Below are positions 48,002 through 57,897 of a stretch of DNA of 64,000 nt, piece after piece (position 1 is the first letter of the stretch; each line of letters begins with the position of its first letter). Below the pieces are notes generated by a model. It made no database searches, had not been told where the DNA came from, and saw only the letters and a program-made list of their open reading frames with translations. Made by a program: the position numbers and the translations under genes. The DNA is from Psychrobacter fozii. GTDB lineage: Bacteria; Pseudomonadota; Gammaproteobacteria; Pseudomonadales; Moraxellaceae. Location: positions 248,001 through 312,000 of the forward strand of contig NZ_QJSU01000001.1 of NCBI RefSeq assembly GCF_003217155.1, written 5' to 3'.

Positions 48002-50149
48002 ATGCAAACCATTTTACTTGTACCTATTAGTCGCGGTATCGGCCTGACATCAGCAGCGCTAGGTCTCATTCGTGCGCTCGATTATAACGGCGTCAAAGCC
48101 GGTTTTATGAAGCCATTTTTGCAAGATGATACGCTCGATAAGCAAAACAGCCTAGACAGCTCAAGCGCATTAACCATGCATGCATTCGGTCTGACACCGC
48201 CTAAATCTATCAACCGTCAGCGCGTTGAGCGTATGATTGGTGATGGCAATCTTGATGAATTGATGGAAGAAGTGATCGAAAACTTCCATAGCATCGGTGA
48301 TGACCAAGACGTCGTGATTTGTGAAGGTTTAGTACCCACTACTGAAGCCTCTTATGCATCACAAATTAACCGCGCTATTGCCCACGCTTTAGATGCCAAA
48401 ATCATCTTTGTGAGTACAGTCGATACCAAAAACCCAGCTCATTTAGCCGATAAGCTGGATGTGCATGCTCGTGAATTTGGCGGTATCGCGCATGAGCGTA
48501 CTTTAGGCTGCATCTTGATGCGTGTGCATGATGTGCCAAATACTTTTGACACTCAGCCTGTAGCACCGGGCGAAGCCATGGTCAGCTTGGATGCTGGGTT
48601 CATGCAAGAAGTGCAACGTCTGTCGCCACATTTTGATACCGATCGATTCCGCCTAATCGGCGTGGTACCTTTTAGCGATTCATTGTCAGTGCCACGTACG
48701 TGGGATATCGCCGCAGAGCTAGATGCTACTTGGTTAAATGTCGGTGAAGCAAAGACACGCCGTATCAATCATATTAGTTTGACAGCTCGTTCAGTCGCGC
48801 GCGTTGATGAAGTATTCAAACGTGGTACGCTCATCGTCGTACCTGGCGATCGTGATGACTTATTACTCGCCGCCGCATTGGCCTGTATTAACGGTATCCC
48901 GTTAGCAGGTCTAGTACTGACTGGTGGCGTCTCACCAAATGCAACTGTCGCTGAGCTATGGCAATCTGCACTCAAAACAGGTATTCCTGTCATGAGTGTT
49001 GAAACGGATAGCTTTGAGACCGTACAGAGCTTGATGCACATGAGTGCTGAGATTCCAAACGATGATATTGAGCGTGCACAAGAAGTCACACGCTATGTGG
49101 CCGCGCACTTAAATCTAAGCTGGATTAAAGAATACTTTAGCCATGACCATCAGCCGCGCCTATCGCCTGCCGCCTTCCGTCATCAAGTGGTCAAAAAAGC
49201 ACAAGCAGCTAAGAAACGCATCGTATTGCCAGAAGGTGCTGAGCCACGTACGGTAGAAGCTGCCTGTATCTGTCAAAGCCGTGGTATCGCTGATTGCGTA
49301 CTGCTCGCAAAACGCAGCGAAGTGGAACAAGTTGCCAAAAATCGCGATTTAATCTTGCCAGAAGGCATTGAGATTATGGATCCTGACACGCTTGATATGA
49401 GCAAGTATATCGCTGCGGTCGTTGAACGTCGTAAAGGCAAAACGACCGAATTGGTCGCTGCTGAACAGCTTGAAGACACCGTATTCTTAGGTACTATCAT
49501 GCTACAGATGGGTGAAGTGGATGGATTGGTCTCAGGTGCTGTGCACACGACTGCCAACACCGTACGCCCAGCATTCCAGTTAATTAAAACGGCACCGCAG
49601 TACTCATTGGTATCTTCTATCTTCTTTATGCTGCTACCTGAGCAAGTCGTGGTGTATGGTGATTGCGCCATCAACCCTGACCCAACGGCGGAAGAGCTGG
49701 CTGAAATCGCTATCCAATCTGCCCAGTCTGCAGCAGCATTTGGTATCGAACCAAAAGTAGCAATGATCAGCTACTCTACTGGCTCATCAGGTACAGGCGC
49801 AGATGTTGAAAAAGTCATCCGCGCGACCCAAATCGTTCGTGAACGTGAACCAACACTTGCCGTTGATGGCCCATTACAGTATGACGCTGCATCGGTCATG
49901 AGTGTCGGTAAACAAAAAGCGCCTGACTCACCCGTTGCCGGACAAGCCAACGTCTTTATCTTTCCAGATCTAAATACGGGTAACACCACGTATAAAGCCG
50001 TACAGCGTAGTGCCAATGTCATCAGTGTTGGGCCGATGCTACAAGGTTTGAATAAGCCAGTAAACGATTTATCTCGTGGTGCATTGGTTGACGATATTGT
50101 CTACACCATCGCGCTGACTGCTATTCAGGCGCATAGCGATTTGATTTAA
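48002..50149 (+). CDS. pta: Phosphate acetyltransferase (long form)
   Basis: Interconverts acetyl-CoA and acetyl phosphate. 715 residues with three parts: an N-terminal P-loop-like BioD-type domain (~1-210), a DRTGG regulatory domain (~215-340), and the catalytic PTA domain from KRIVLPEGAEPRTVEAA to the end, with SYSTGSSGTG and FPDLNTGNTTYK. This is the long, allosteric form typical of gammaproteobacteria. With AckA it forms the reversible acetate pathway. AGGATATGC precedes the ATG. Confidence 0.97.
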   Translation: MQTILLVPISRGIGLTSAALGLIRALDYNGVKAGFMKPFLQDDTLDKQNSLDSSSALTMHAFGLTPPKSINRQRVERMIGDGNLDELMEEVIENFHSIGDDQDVVICEGLVPTTEASYASQINRAIAHALDAKIIFVSTVDTKNPAHLADKLDVHAREFGGIAHERTLGCILMRVHDVPNTFDTQPVAPGEAMVSLDAGFMQEVQRLSPHFDTDRFRLIGVVPFSDSLSVPRTWDIAAELDATWLNVGEAKTRRINHISLTARSVARVDEVFKRGTLIVVPGDRDDLLLAAALACINGIPLAGLVLTGGVSPNATVAELWQSALKTGIPVMSVETDSFETVQSLMHMSAEIPNDDIERAQEVTRYVAAHLNLSWIKEYFSHDHQPRLSPAAFRHQVVKKAQAAKKRIVLPEGAEPRTVEAACICQSRGIADCVLLAKRSEVEQVAKNRDLILPEGIEIMDPDTLDMSKYIAAVVERRKGKTTELVAAEQLEDTVFLGTIMLQMGEVDGLVSGAVHTTANTVRPAFQLIKTAPQYSLVSSIFFMLLPEQVVVYGDCAINPDPTAEELAEIAIQSAQSAAAFGIEPKVAMISYSTGSSGTGADVEKVIRATQIVREREPTLAVDGPLQYDAASVMSVGKQKAPDSPVAGQANVFIFPDLNTGNTTYKAVQRSANVISVGPMLQGLNKPVNDLSRGALVDDIVYTIALTAIQAHSDLI

Positions 50150-50229
50150 AAAATTTGATTTAATCGTCACACTGTTTATTGATGAGAAATTTGCTGATTA
50201 AAATTTTGGTGATTAGCAATATATAACTA

Positions 50230-50262
50230 AGCCGACTGTCACTATGATGGTCGGCTTTTTAT
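50230..50262 (+). terminator. Terminator of ackA-pta
   Basis: AGCCGAC...GTCGGCT followed by TTTTTATT, about 80 bp after the pta stop. Confidence 0.85.
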
Positions 50263-50389
50263 TACCGTTTTAATGACAGAAGCTGACCTGCCCACTACAA
50301 TAGCGCTATCGTTTCTTTTGAATCCACCATCACGTTTTTCTTACCAGCCATTTGACCTCGTTATTTATACCTAATATGACCGACAATTT

Positions 50390-51322
50390 ATGCTTAATAT
50401 GACTAACCATAAACAGACTCAACATCCTGCGCCTGCCATCCGTGCTTATCTTGGTGGTTCATTTGATCCTGTGCATAAAGGTCATTTGCAAATAGCCATG
50501 TACGTTTATCAGCATTTATTGCCGATGGCGAAGCAGCTAAATTATGAGTTGCATGTTTCACTATTGCCCAATGCTCGCTCACCTTTTAAACAACAAAGCA
50601 CCGATCCCAAGCATCGTTTGGCTATGTTAAAACTGGCGACAATCAATACACCGATAAAGATAGATGAGCTTGAACTGTGGCAAGCGCCACCTGTCTATAC
50701 GATCGATAGCGTACGTGCGTTACGGCAGCGCTATCCGCATGACAGTTTGATATTCATCATCGGCATGGACAGTGCGCTGAGTTTGAGCAAATGGAAAGAA
50801 GGACTTGGGCTGACTGACTACGTCAATCTGTGGATTTTCAATCGTGATAGCGTGTCGGATGCTGATGCTGATATTAAAACCAATATTAATAATCATAATC
50901 TCGCTGAAGATATGCCGAAACTCGTGGACGAAAGCTTTATAACGCAAGACGTGACTGAATTGCAGTCACAACTACCCGCGGAGCTGCAATGTTTGGTAAT
51001 CGACTCAACGACTGAATTGATAATGGCCAACGCTCAAGTACTGGTAAATAAAAGCGCTCTAAAAAATAACTATCAAGGTCACATTTATATAGACCCGCGC
51101 CCTGTGACAGCCGTATCCAGCACGCAAGTACGTCAAAAACTTCAGCAAATCTCTCACGCATTAAATATAAAGCACACTGCCGAAATGCAAATCGCATCTT
51201 TGCAACCAATAAATGATATCATGTGCAATACTGAACTTAATCCATTAGCTAAATGGCTAAATCCTGCTGTTTATCAATATATTATCGCCCATCAGCTATA
51301 TTCTGCTGCTCAATTCCGTTAA
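50390..51322 (+). CDS. nadD: Nicotinate-nucleotide adenylyltransferase
   Basis: Forms deamido-NAD from nicotinate mononucleotide and ATP. The nucleotidyltransferase motif is GGSFDPVHKGHLQIA, followed by LLPNARSPFK, FIIGMDSALSLSKW and the C-terminal SSTQVRQKL (ISSTxxR type). 310 residues, about 100 longer than E. coli NadD. The extra length is an insert (~150-235) of Asp/Asn-rich sequence and a C-terminal tail. The start is either this ATG or the one three codons later. Neither has a clear ribosome site. rsfS follows, the conserved nadD-rsfS order. Confidence 0.9.
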   Translation: MLNMTNHKQTQHPAPAIRAYLGGSFDPVHKGHLQIAMYVYQHLLPMAKQLNYELHVSLLPNARSPFKQQSTDPKHRLAMLKLATINTPIKIDELELWQAPPVYTIDSVRALRQRYPHDSLIFIIGMDSALSLSKWKEGLGLTDYVNLWIFNRDSVSDADADIKTNINNHNLAEDMPKLVDESFITQDVTELQSQLPAELQCLVIDSTTELIMANAQVLVNKSALKNNYQGHIYIDPRPVTAVSSTQVRQKLQQISHALNIKHTAEMQIASLQPINDIMCNTELNPLAKWLNPAVYQYIIAHQLYSAAQFR

Positions 51323-51463
51323 AATCGCCTTATCTTTGTCACTTTGCCTATCCTGTCTGTATATGTGACGGGCGACATCTAGTTCATTCGACAATGCCAA
51401 CGCATGCAAATTGACGATTTACCTTTTTATTTTTAATATTTACGATTCAAGAGATCAAAATTT

Positions 51464-51877
51464 ATGACCAACACCATGACCGAAGAACGCTTAAAAGAAT
51501 GCTTAGCCGTTGTTGAAACTGCTCTAGACGACATGAAAGCAAAAAACATCACCGTGATGAATGTAGAAGATTTGACTGACGTAACAGAACGCATCATCAT
51601 CGCTGATGGTACGTCTAAGCGCCACGTACGCGCGATGGCTGACAGTGTCGGCGCTGAAGCCAAGCAAGCTGGCTTTATGCCACTTGGCCGTGAAGGCGGT
51701 ATCGACTCTGATTGGACGTTAATCGATTTGGGCGCAGTTGTCGTCCACATGATGACGCCACAAGCACGTGAGTTCTATGACTTAGAAGGCCTATGGTCAT
51801 CACCTGAGCAGTTGGCTGAGCTGGTCGCTGTGCCACGTGAAAAGAAAACTGCGGGTCGTCGTAACAAAAACAAATAA
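51464..51877 (+). CDS. rsfS: Ribosomal silencing factor RsfS
   Basis: Binds ribosomal protein L14 and blocks subunit joining under starvation. 137 residues with the family blocks VVETALDDMKAKNITVMNV, ERIIIADGTSKRHVRAMADSV, GREGGIDSDWTLIDLGAVVVHMM and REFYDLEGLW. A basic tail (KKTAGRRNKNK) extends it. It lies 141 bp after nadD. Confidence 0.95.
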   Translation: MTNTMTEERLKECLAVVETALDDMKAKNITVMNVEDLTDVTERIIIADGTSKRHVRAMADSVGAEAKQAGFMPLGREGGIDSDWTLIDLGAVVVHMMTPQAREFYDLEGLWSSPEQLAELVAVPREKKTAGRRNKNK

Positions 51878-51922
51878 GACTGTTGATTACGATATCTGTT
51901 CAACATTGAAAAACGTACCACC

Positions 51923-51956
51923 AAAAAGACCAGATGATTATTCTGGTCTTTTTTTT
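51923..51956 (+). terminator. Terminator of rsfS
   Basis: AAAAAGACCAGA-TGATTAT-TCTGGTCTTTTTTTT, about 45 bp after the stop. Confidence 0.88.
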
Positions 51957-52089
51957 ATGTAAAAATAAGCGGTTCTGTGTCTAGTACACGCACTGATAAA
52001 TATTCTGAAAATGGTTCAAGATTACGCTAAGATATCAGCAACCAGACAGCATTACTGCCTCAAAAAACAACCAACCATCAGAGCGGCTT

Positions 52090-52878
52090 ATGAGCACAGA
52101 ACCGATGATATCTACGCTACCAGCAACGGCACAAAGCAAGCCAGATTTTAACCAAGACCTGCCACTACATATCGCCAACTTAACCTGCGTCCGCGCTGGC
52201 AAATCTATGCCATTCACCCGTGAGCAACTGAGTGCCATTGACAAAGCGCCAATCAAAGCGCCTGTCGCGGTCAATTTCATGGGTTTGATCACTGATGAGC
52301 AAGCCGATCGTAAACATCATGGCGGCCCGCTAAAAGCCGTGCATCAACTGGCGCCTGCGACTTATGAGAGAATCAATACAGAGTTTGGCCTAAAGGTACG
52401 CGTCGGTACATTGGGCGAAAACCTTACGACCGAATCTGTCAATGGCCTACCGGAAATGACTGAGTCTACGGTTTGCATTGGTGATGTTTTTCAATATGGT
52501 GGACATTTTGAGAACGGTCAAGACAATAGTAATGATGGCGATTGCGTTCAGCTACGTATCGTTCAACCGCGACGCCCCTGCTACAAGATTAACGATCAAA
52601 TCGGACAGTTTACCAAAGTGCCAAATATCGCAGCATGGGTAAGCAAACAAGGTATCTCTGGCTGGTATTTCCAAGTCGTACGTGACGGTCTGATTGATGC
52701 AGGTTTACCAGTTTACTTGATAGAACGCCCCTATCCGTTTGCAACACTTGAGACACTGTGGCAACTGGCCAACTCTAAAGAGAAATACAATGCTGATGTG
52801 ATCGAGCCATGGCTCGCGATTGAGTGTTTGGAAGAGAGTTGGAAAAAGGTCTTGGCTAAGAAGATTCAAAAAACTTAA
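52090..52878 (+). CDS. MOSC-domain protein, YiiM-like
   Basis: 262 residues with a MOSC beta-barrel: DEQADRKHHGGPLKAVHQ, the GTLGENLTTESVNG block and RIVQPRRPCYKIN, whose Cys would bind molybdenum cofactor. A C-terminal helical segment (IDAGLPVYLIERPYPFATLETLWQLAN) matches the YiiM-type extension. Such proteins reduce N-hydroxylated bases like 6-hydroxylaminopurine. The family fits well. The activity is inferred. It is monocistronic. Confidence 0.85.
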   Translation: MSTEPMISTLPATAQSKPDFNQDLPLHIANLTCVRAGKSMPFTREQLSAIDKAPIKAPVAVNFMGLITDEQADRKHHGGPLKAVHQLAPATYERINTEFGLKVRVGTLGENLTTESVNGLPEMTESTVCIGDVFQYGGHFENGQDNSNDGDCVQLRIVQPRRPCYKINDQIGQFTKVPNIAAWVSKQGISGWYFQVVRDGLIDAGLPVYLIERPYPFATLETLWQLANSKEKYNADVIEPWLAIECLEESWKKVLAKKIQKT

Positions 52879-53004
52879 AACCTGACCCTGATAAATACGG
52901 CCAAGCTTTCATTTTATGAATGATGACAAAATATTATTGATATACAACTGCTAGGGGTTTCATTATTATTTATATATAACGCAAACATTATTATGGAGCC
53001 ATCA

Positions 53005-53448
53005 GTGTTTAATAGAAAACTATTACTGACCATCCCCATCTTGGCATTAAGCGCTTGTAGCCAAATCGCGATGTCCGACACTGCTAAGGTTAAGGTGAAC
53101 TCAAATCTACAGGCCTCATCAGCTACCAATAGCTTTCAAGGTATATGGGAGGGTCAAGGTTACCAATACGACATTGAGGAAAGTTGGACTATCAAGCTTG
53201 CAATAGTCGGCGGTCAATATAAAATTGACTATCCATCATTGCAATGTGGTGGAGTATTGACGCTGTTGAATGCAACTGCCGATAAGATGGAGTTCAGGGA
53301 AAAGATAACCTATGGCCCATGTGTCGATAATGGTGATACGGTCATTACTAAGACTGGTGCTAATACGGCAAGCTTTGCTTGGTATAGCAGAGATGGATCG
53401 CAAGGTGCGGATGGTACTCTCAGAAGAAGATACTCCGACGTGCATTGA
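53005..53448 (+). CDS. Small lipoprotein of unknown function
   Basis: 147 residues with signal peptide FNRKLLLTIPILALSAC and lipobox LSAC. The mature domain reads like a small beta-barrel: FQGIWEGQGYQYD, WTIKLAIVGGQYKIDYPSLQCGG, YGPCVDNGDTVITKTG. Two Cys could pair. I chose the GTG at 53005 because GGAGCCATCA precedes it at ideal spacing. The ATG at 52993 adds four residues with no ribosome site. The family is not recognised. Confidence 0.72.
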   Translation: MFNRKLLLTIPILALSACSQIAMSDTAKVKVNSNLQASSATNSFQGIWEGQGYQYDIEESWTIKLAIVGGQYKIDYPSLQCGGVLTLLNATADKMEFREKITYGPCVDNGDTVITKTGANTASFAWYSRDGSQGADGTLRRRYSDVH

Positions 53449-53504
53449 TTACTTTTTTCATTTAGCACATCACTCAAACTACTTAAAATGATTTATCATG
53501 GTTT

Positions 53505-53537
53505 CCGCTCGGATTATAGTCCTAGCGGATTTTTTGT
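53505..53537 (+). terminator. Terminator of the small lipoprotein gene
   Basis: CCGCT-C-GGA-TTATAG-TCC-T-AGCGG followed by ATTTTTTG, about 60 bp after the stop. Confidence 0.7.
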
Positions 53538-53646
53538 AGCAGATATTATCGATTCAAAAATCCACTATGATTTAATGTCACACTCTCGCTATCATAATGG
53601 CTGATACTAAAATGTATGAAATCATTTATTCTAAGCAAAACATAAT

Positions 53647-54528
53647 ATGATAAAAAATACCGTCTTTCTTACTACTGTTCTTGGCATGATGTTTTTATCA
53701 GGCTGCGTGACCACTACCTCTCCAGTAGCGACCACCAAGAGCTACATCGTGGATAGTAAAACCTATCAAGCCACTGGCAAAAGCGAACGCATCAAAACCA
53801 TCGTCTTGCACTATACGGTCTCAGACAATGACAGATCCATCAAAACACTGACCACAGGCAAGGTCAGCGCTCACTATCTAGTGTTAGATAATGACGATAA
53901 TAAAATTTATAATTTAGTACCAGAAAATGAACGCGCTTGGCATGCGGGTGATGGCGGTTTTGCAGGTAGAACCATTTTGAACGATACTTCTATCGGTATA
54001 GAAATCGTCAATGCAGGAATTGCACCTGAGTATCAAAATGCCCTAAAAGACGGCAAGCTGGCGTATCATCCTTATGAGCATTATGTGGCTTTTGACGAGT
54101 TACAGATTAAAAAAGTCGCGGAGCTGGTGCAAGATATCACGGCAAGATATGACATCTCACCAAAGAATATCATCGGTCATTCTGATATGGCACCCTCACG
54201 TAAGATAGACCCCGGTGCCAAGTTCCCTTGGCAGCAGTTGTATAAGCAATATGGCATCGGTGCTTGGTATGATGACGCTGATAAGTTTGCTTTTATGGAT
54301 ATAGAAGCATTTGCAGCGGCCACGATACCTGAGATCAAGCAGCAGTTTCGTGATTATGGCTATCAGATAAATAATAGTGACGAATGGGACAAAGCCAGTC
54401 GTGATGTCATCTATGCCTTTCAGCTGCACTTTCGACCTCTGAATCCAACGGGCGAAGTAGATTTAGAGACTTATGCTATTTTAAAGGCATTGAATAAGAA
54501 ATATGCTGATACCAACGATTTTTATTAG
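53647..54528 (+). CDS. amiD: N-acetylmuramoyl-L-alanine amidase, AmiD-like lipoprotein
   Basis: Cleaves the lactyl amide between MurNAc and the peptide stem of anhydromuropeptides or peptidoglycan. 293 residues: lipobox LSGC, an Amidase_2 domain with zinc ligands in IVLHYTVSD and IIGHSDMAPSRKIDPG and the RAWHAGDGGFAG block, then a C-terminal peptidoglycan-binding helical domain (YAFQLHFRPLNPTGEVDLETYAILKAL). An outer-membrane-anchored location is inferred from AmiD. Confidence 0.9.
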   Translation: MIKNTVFLTTVLGMMFLSGCVTTTSPVATTKSYIVDSKTYQATGKSERIKTIVLHYTVSDNDRSIKTLTTGKVSAHYLVLDNDDNKIYNLVPENERAWHAGDGGFAGRTILNDTSIGIEIVNAGIAPEYQNALKDGKLAYHPYEHYVAFDELQIKKVAELVQDITARYDISPKNIIGHSDMAPSRKIDPGAKFPWQQLYKQYGIGAWYDDADKFAFMDIEAFAAATIPEIKQQFRDYGYQINNSDEWDKASRDVIYAFQLHFRPLNPTGEVDLETYAILKALNKKYADTNDFY

Positions 54529-54578
54529 CCATTAATAACCAAAAATCTATCCATAACAACAATGAGAAAGGAAATATT

Positions 54579-55325
54579 ATGAGCACATTGTTTAGCGTAA
54601 ATTTGAATAAGTTGGCTTTGATCCGTAACTCTCGCGGTACTGACTACCCTAATCTGTTGTATTTTGTGAAGAAGCTGATTGATCTAGGTGTCAAAGGCTT
54701 TACCGTACACCCAAGACCCGATGAGCGTCATATCAGATACCAAGATGTCTATGATATCAGTGCATTCTTAAAGGACTATCCAGAGATTGAGTTCAATATC
54801 GAAGGTAATCCGAATGAGCAGTTTTTAAAGATTATCCGTGAGGTAAAACCACATCAATGTACGCTCGTGCCAGACAGTGACGATCAGCTGACCTCTGATC
54901 ATGGCTTTGATATCATCACCCATCATGAGTTTTTATCAACATTGAGCAAAGAACTGCAAGCGTTCGGTACGCGCTGTGCGGTGTTCATCGACCCTGATAT
55001 CGAACAAATCAAAGCGGTCATCGAGAGTGATGTACAGACGATCGAGATGTATACCGAAGAATGGGCGCGCGCTTACAGTAATGGTAAGAGCGATGACAAT
55101 ATTGATTTCGATGAGGTCAAGCAACGCTTTAGCGATTGTATCAACCTAGCCAATCAAAACGGTATCCGCGTCAATGCGGGTCATGATTTGAATTTGGAAA
55201 ATTTGGCTGATCTGCTCGCGCTTAGTGATATCGCTGAGGTGTCAATTGGTCATGCCTTTACGATTGAGTCGCTAGAGCAAGGCATGGATAATGTCGTACG
55301 TCAGTATTTGGCGATTTGTGGGTAG
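54579..55325 (+). CDS. pdxJ: Pyridoxine 5'-phosphate synthase PdxJ, divergent type
   Basis: Condenses 3-amino-2-oxopropyl phosphate with deoxyxylulose phosphate to pyridoxine phosphate. 248 residues. The motif order of PdxJ is kept: SVNLNKLALIRNSRG, GFTVHPRPDERHIRYQDV, EFNIEG, KPHQCTLVPDS and the C-terminal VNAGHDLNLENL / EVSIGHAF. The first motif has NKLALIRN where proteobacterial PdxJ usually has DHIATLRN, and HPRPDERHIR where the usual form is HLREDRRHI. By recollection this matches Bacteroidota PdxJ, which suggests transfer. AAAGGAAA precedes the ATG. A tail of a second pdxJ lies after tdh. Confidence 0.87.
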   Translation: MSTLFSVNLNKLALIRNSRGTDYPNLLYFVKKLIDLGVKGFTVHPRPDERHIRYQDVYDISAFLKDYPEIEFNIEGNPNEQFLKIIREVKPHQCTLVPDSDDQLTSDHGFDIITHHEFLSTLSKELQAFGTRCAVFIDPDIEQIKAVIESDVQTIEMYTEEWARAYSNGKSDDNIDFDEVKQRFSDCINLANQNGIRVNAGHDLNLENLADLLALSDIAEVSIGHAFTIESLEQGMDNVVRQYLAICG

Positions 55326-55333
55326 TCCATACT

Positions 55334-55505
55334 AGGGCGTGTCTTCAATTCACTCGATAGTCCTCTAAATGGGCTAAAAATAGCTAAATCTTGCCAAACA
55401 TCGTCAAATAGCTGGTTAATATCCCGATATTATCTGCGCTATTTTCCTTGTTTGACGGCAATTTATCTCATTTTTATCACCATTTTTGAAATGAAGACAC
55501 GCCCT
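55334..55505 (-). mobile_element. 172-bp MITE-like element, copy B
   Basis: The same length and termini as copy A (20913-21084), in the opposite orientation. The right edge is TAA here instead of TAG. It lies between pdxJ and kbl and is non-coding. Confidence 0.88.
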
Positions 55506-55552
55506 AATAAGCAAATAGTTTGGTTCTATCAGCAGTATTAATATCTACACTA

Positions 55553-55582
55553 TTAGGGTCTGTTGAACATCCAACAGACCCT
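55553..55582. repeat. Palindrome, TTAGG/TGTTGAA family, copy 3
   Basis: AGGGTCTGTTG-AACATC-CAACAGACCCT has perfect 11-bp arms. It lies 36 bp upstream of kbl and has no T-run, so it is not an ordinary terminator. Confidence 0.6.
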
Positions 55583-55617
55583 CAGCAAACGCCAATAATA
55601 TTAAAAAAGGAATCTTT

Positions 55618-56808
55618 ATGTATCAAGACTTTCAGAAACACTTACAACAAGAAATCAGTGATATACGTGCAGCGGGATTGTATAAAACCGAGCGCGTTAT
55701 CACCTCTCCGCAAGATGCGCTCATCAAGATCGCCGATGGCCGTGAGATGCTTAACTTCTGTGCCAATAATTACCTTGGACTGTCTGACCACCCTGAGATT
55801 AAAAAGGCGGCTATCCAAGCCATCGAAAACTCAGGTTATGGTATGTCATCGGTGCGTTTTATTTGTGGTACGCAAGATTTGCATAAGCAATTAGAAGCGT
55901 CAATTTCTAAGTTTTTTAATACCGAAGATACGATTCTTTATGCGGCCTGTTTCGATGCCAATGGCGGTGCCTTTGAGCCATTACTGACCAGCGAAGATGC
56001 CATTATTTCTGATTCGTTAAATCATGCCTCAATCATCGACGGTGTGCGCCTGTGTAAAGCGGCTCGTTATCGCTATGCCAATGCGGATATGCAAGATTTA
56101 GAAACGCAATTACAAGCGGCGCAAGCACAGCGTTTTCGTTTGATTGTGACCGATGGTGTGTTTTCAATGGATGGTAATGTGGCGCCAATGGATGAGATTT
56201 ATGCGTTGGCACAAAAATATGATGCCATGGTGATGATTGACGAGTCGCATTCAGCAGGCGTGGTCGGTCGCACGGGTGGCGGTGTGACTGAATTGTTTGA
56301 TCTACGTGGTGATATTGAGCTGATCACGGGTACTTTAGGCAAGGCGTTTGGCGGTGCTATTGGCGGCTTTACGACAGGTAAAAAAGAAATCATAGAGATG
56401 TTGCGTCAACGCTCACGCCCGTATCTGTTTTCAAACTCCATTCCTCCCATGGTGGCGGCGGCTGGGGTAAAAGCGTTTGAAATGCTGTCGCAAGACAATA
56501 CCCTACAAGATAAATTGCATGAAAATACCGCCTATTTTGTGAAGCAAATGCAAGACGCGGGCTTCGATATCAAGCCTACCGAATCGGCCATTTGTGCTGT
56601 GATGCTCTATGACGCCAATGTCTCCCAGCAAATGGCAGATGAACTGCTTAGCGAGGGCATTTATGTGATTGGCTTCTTTTACCCTGTCGTACCCAAAGAC
56701 GAGGCTCGCATCCGTGTCCAGCTCTCTGCCGCCCATACTCGCGAGCAGCTAGACAAGTGTATCGCCGCCTTTATCAAAGTCGCCAAGCAAATGAAGGTGA
56801 TTGATTAA
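55618..56808 (+). CDS. kbl: 2-amino-3-ketobutyrate CoA ligase (glycine C-acetyltransferase)
   Basis: PLP enzyme that splits 2-amino-3-ketobutyrate with CoA into glycine and acetyl-CoA, the second step of threonine breakdown. The PLP lysine is in ITGTLGKAFGGAIGGF. Others are FCANNYLGLSDHPE, GYGMSSVRFICGTQDLHK and DESHSAGVVG. 396 residues, normal length. AAAAAAGGAATCTTT precedes the ATG. tdh follows 63 bp later, so the pair works in series. Confidence 0.96.
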   Translation: MYQDFQKHLQQEISDIRAAGLYKTERVITSPQDALIKIADGREMLNFCANNYLGLSDHPEIKKAAIQAIENSGYGMSSVRFICGTQDLHKQLEASISKFFNTEDTILYAACFDANGGAFEPLLTSEDAIISDSLNHASIIDGVRLCKAARYRYANADMQDLETQLQAAQAQRFRLIVTDGVFSMDGNVAPMDEIYALAQKYDAMVMIDESHSAGVVGRTGGGVTELFDLRGDIELITGTLGKAFGGAIGGFTTGKKEIIEMLRQRSRPYLFSNSIPPMVAAAGVKAFEMLSQDNTLQDKLHENTAYFVKQMQDAGFDIKPTESAICAVMLYDANVSQQMADELLSEGIYVIGFFYPVVPKDEARIRVQLSAAHTREQLDKCIAAFIKVAKQMKVID

Positions 56809-56871
56809 GCGTCGCTCGATATTTACCTAGATTCAACCATTAAGTACAACACCGTTAAATAAGAGAAAAGT

Positions 56872-57897
56872 ATGAAAGCACTGGTTAAAGCCCATGCCAA
56901 AAAAGGCATCTGGATGCAAGACATGCCAGAACCTACGGTTGGCATCAATGACGTTAAAATTAAAATTAAAAAAACCGCCATTTGTGGGACAGATTTGCAC
57001 ATTTATAAGTGGGATGAATGGTCAGAAAGAACCATCAAGACGCCGATGATCATCGGACACGAATACGTCGGTATCATTAGTGAAATGGGCGATGGTGTAA
57101 AGCACTTTGAAGTGGGTGATCGAGTCACAGGCGAAGGCCATATCGCTTGCGGGCATTGCCGTAACTGCCGCCGTGGTAAGCTACATGTGTGCGAAAACAC
57201 CATAGGTGTGGGCGTTGATCGCGACGGCGCATTTGCCGAATATTTGGTGATACCTGCCGATAATGTCATCAAACTCGATGAGCGTATCAGCGATGAGATG
57301 GCAGCCATTATGGACCCCTTTGGTAATGCCACGCATACTGCCCTTTCATTCCCTGTCCTTGGTGAAGATGTGCTGATTACGGGCGCAGGGCTGATTGGTT
57401 CTATGGCGACAGCGATTTGCCGCTTCGCAGGGGCACGTAATATCGTGGTCAGCGATATCAGTGATTATCGCTTAGCGCTTGCCAAAAAGATGGGCGCGAC
57501 GATGACCATCAACCCAGCCAAAGGTGAAACCATCGAAGGCGCCATTGCTGAGTTAAAAATGCACGGCTTTGATATTGGGCTTGAGATGTCAGGCTCGCCT
57601 CAGGCCTTTGACTCGATGATTAGTAATATGTATAACGGCTCTAAAATTGCGCTCTTAGGCATTTTGCCTAACACCACCACGGTGGATTGGAGCAAGATTA
57701 TTTTTAAGGCGTTAACCCTAAAAGGTATTTATGGCCGTGAGATGTGGGAGACGTGGTATCAGATGGAGCAAATGCTGATTAGCGGTATTGATCTGTCGCC
57801 AATCATTACCCATCGCATGCACATTGATGACTTTCAAGAAGGCTTTGATATCATGGAAAGTGGGCAATGCGGTAAGGTAATTTTAAGCTGGGATTGA
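56872..57897 (+). CDS. tdh: L-threonine 3-dehydrogenase
   Basis: Zinc-dependent, NAD-linked oxidation of threonine to 2-amino-3-ketobutyrate, the substrate of Kbl. Medium-chain dehydrogenase of 341 residues: catalytic zinc Cys in [18 protein letters not shown] and His-Glu in GHEYVG, structural zinc cysteines in [20 protein letters not shown] site [12 protein letters not shown]. The TGA stop overlaps the first bases of a pdxJ-like tail. Confidence 0.97.
   Translation: MKALVKAHAKKGIWMQDMPEPTVGINDVKIKIKKTAICGTDLHIYKWDEWSERTIKTPMIIGHEYVGIISEMGDGVKHFEVGDRVTGEGHIACGHCRNCRRGKLHVCENTIGVGVDRDGAFAEYLVIPADNVIKLDERISDEMAAIMDPFGNATHTALSFPVLGEDVLITGAGLIGSMATAICRFAGARNIVVSDISDYRLALAKKMGATMTINPAKGETIEGAIAELKMHGFDIGLEMSGSPQAFDSMISNMYNGSKIALLGILPNTTTVDWSKIIFKALTLKGIYGREMWETWYQMEQMLISGIDLSPIITHRMHIDDFQEGFDIMESGQCGKVILSWD

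Noticed and set aside
55520..55894. Rightward ORF overlapping the start of kbl
   Set aside because: It is out of frame with kbl, has no family match, and includes a palindrome in its first part.
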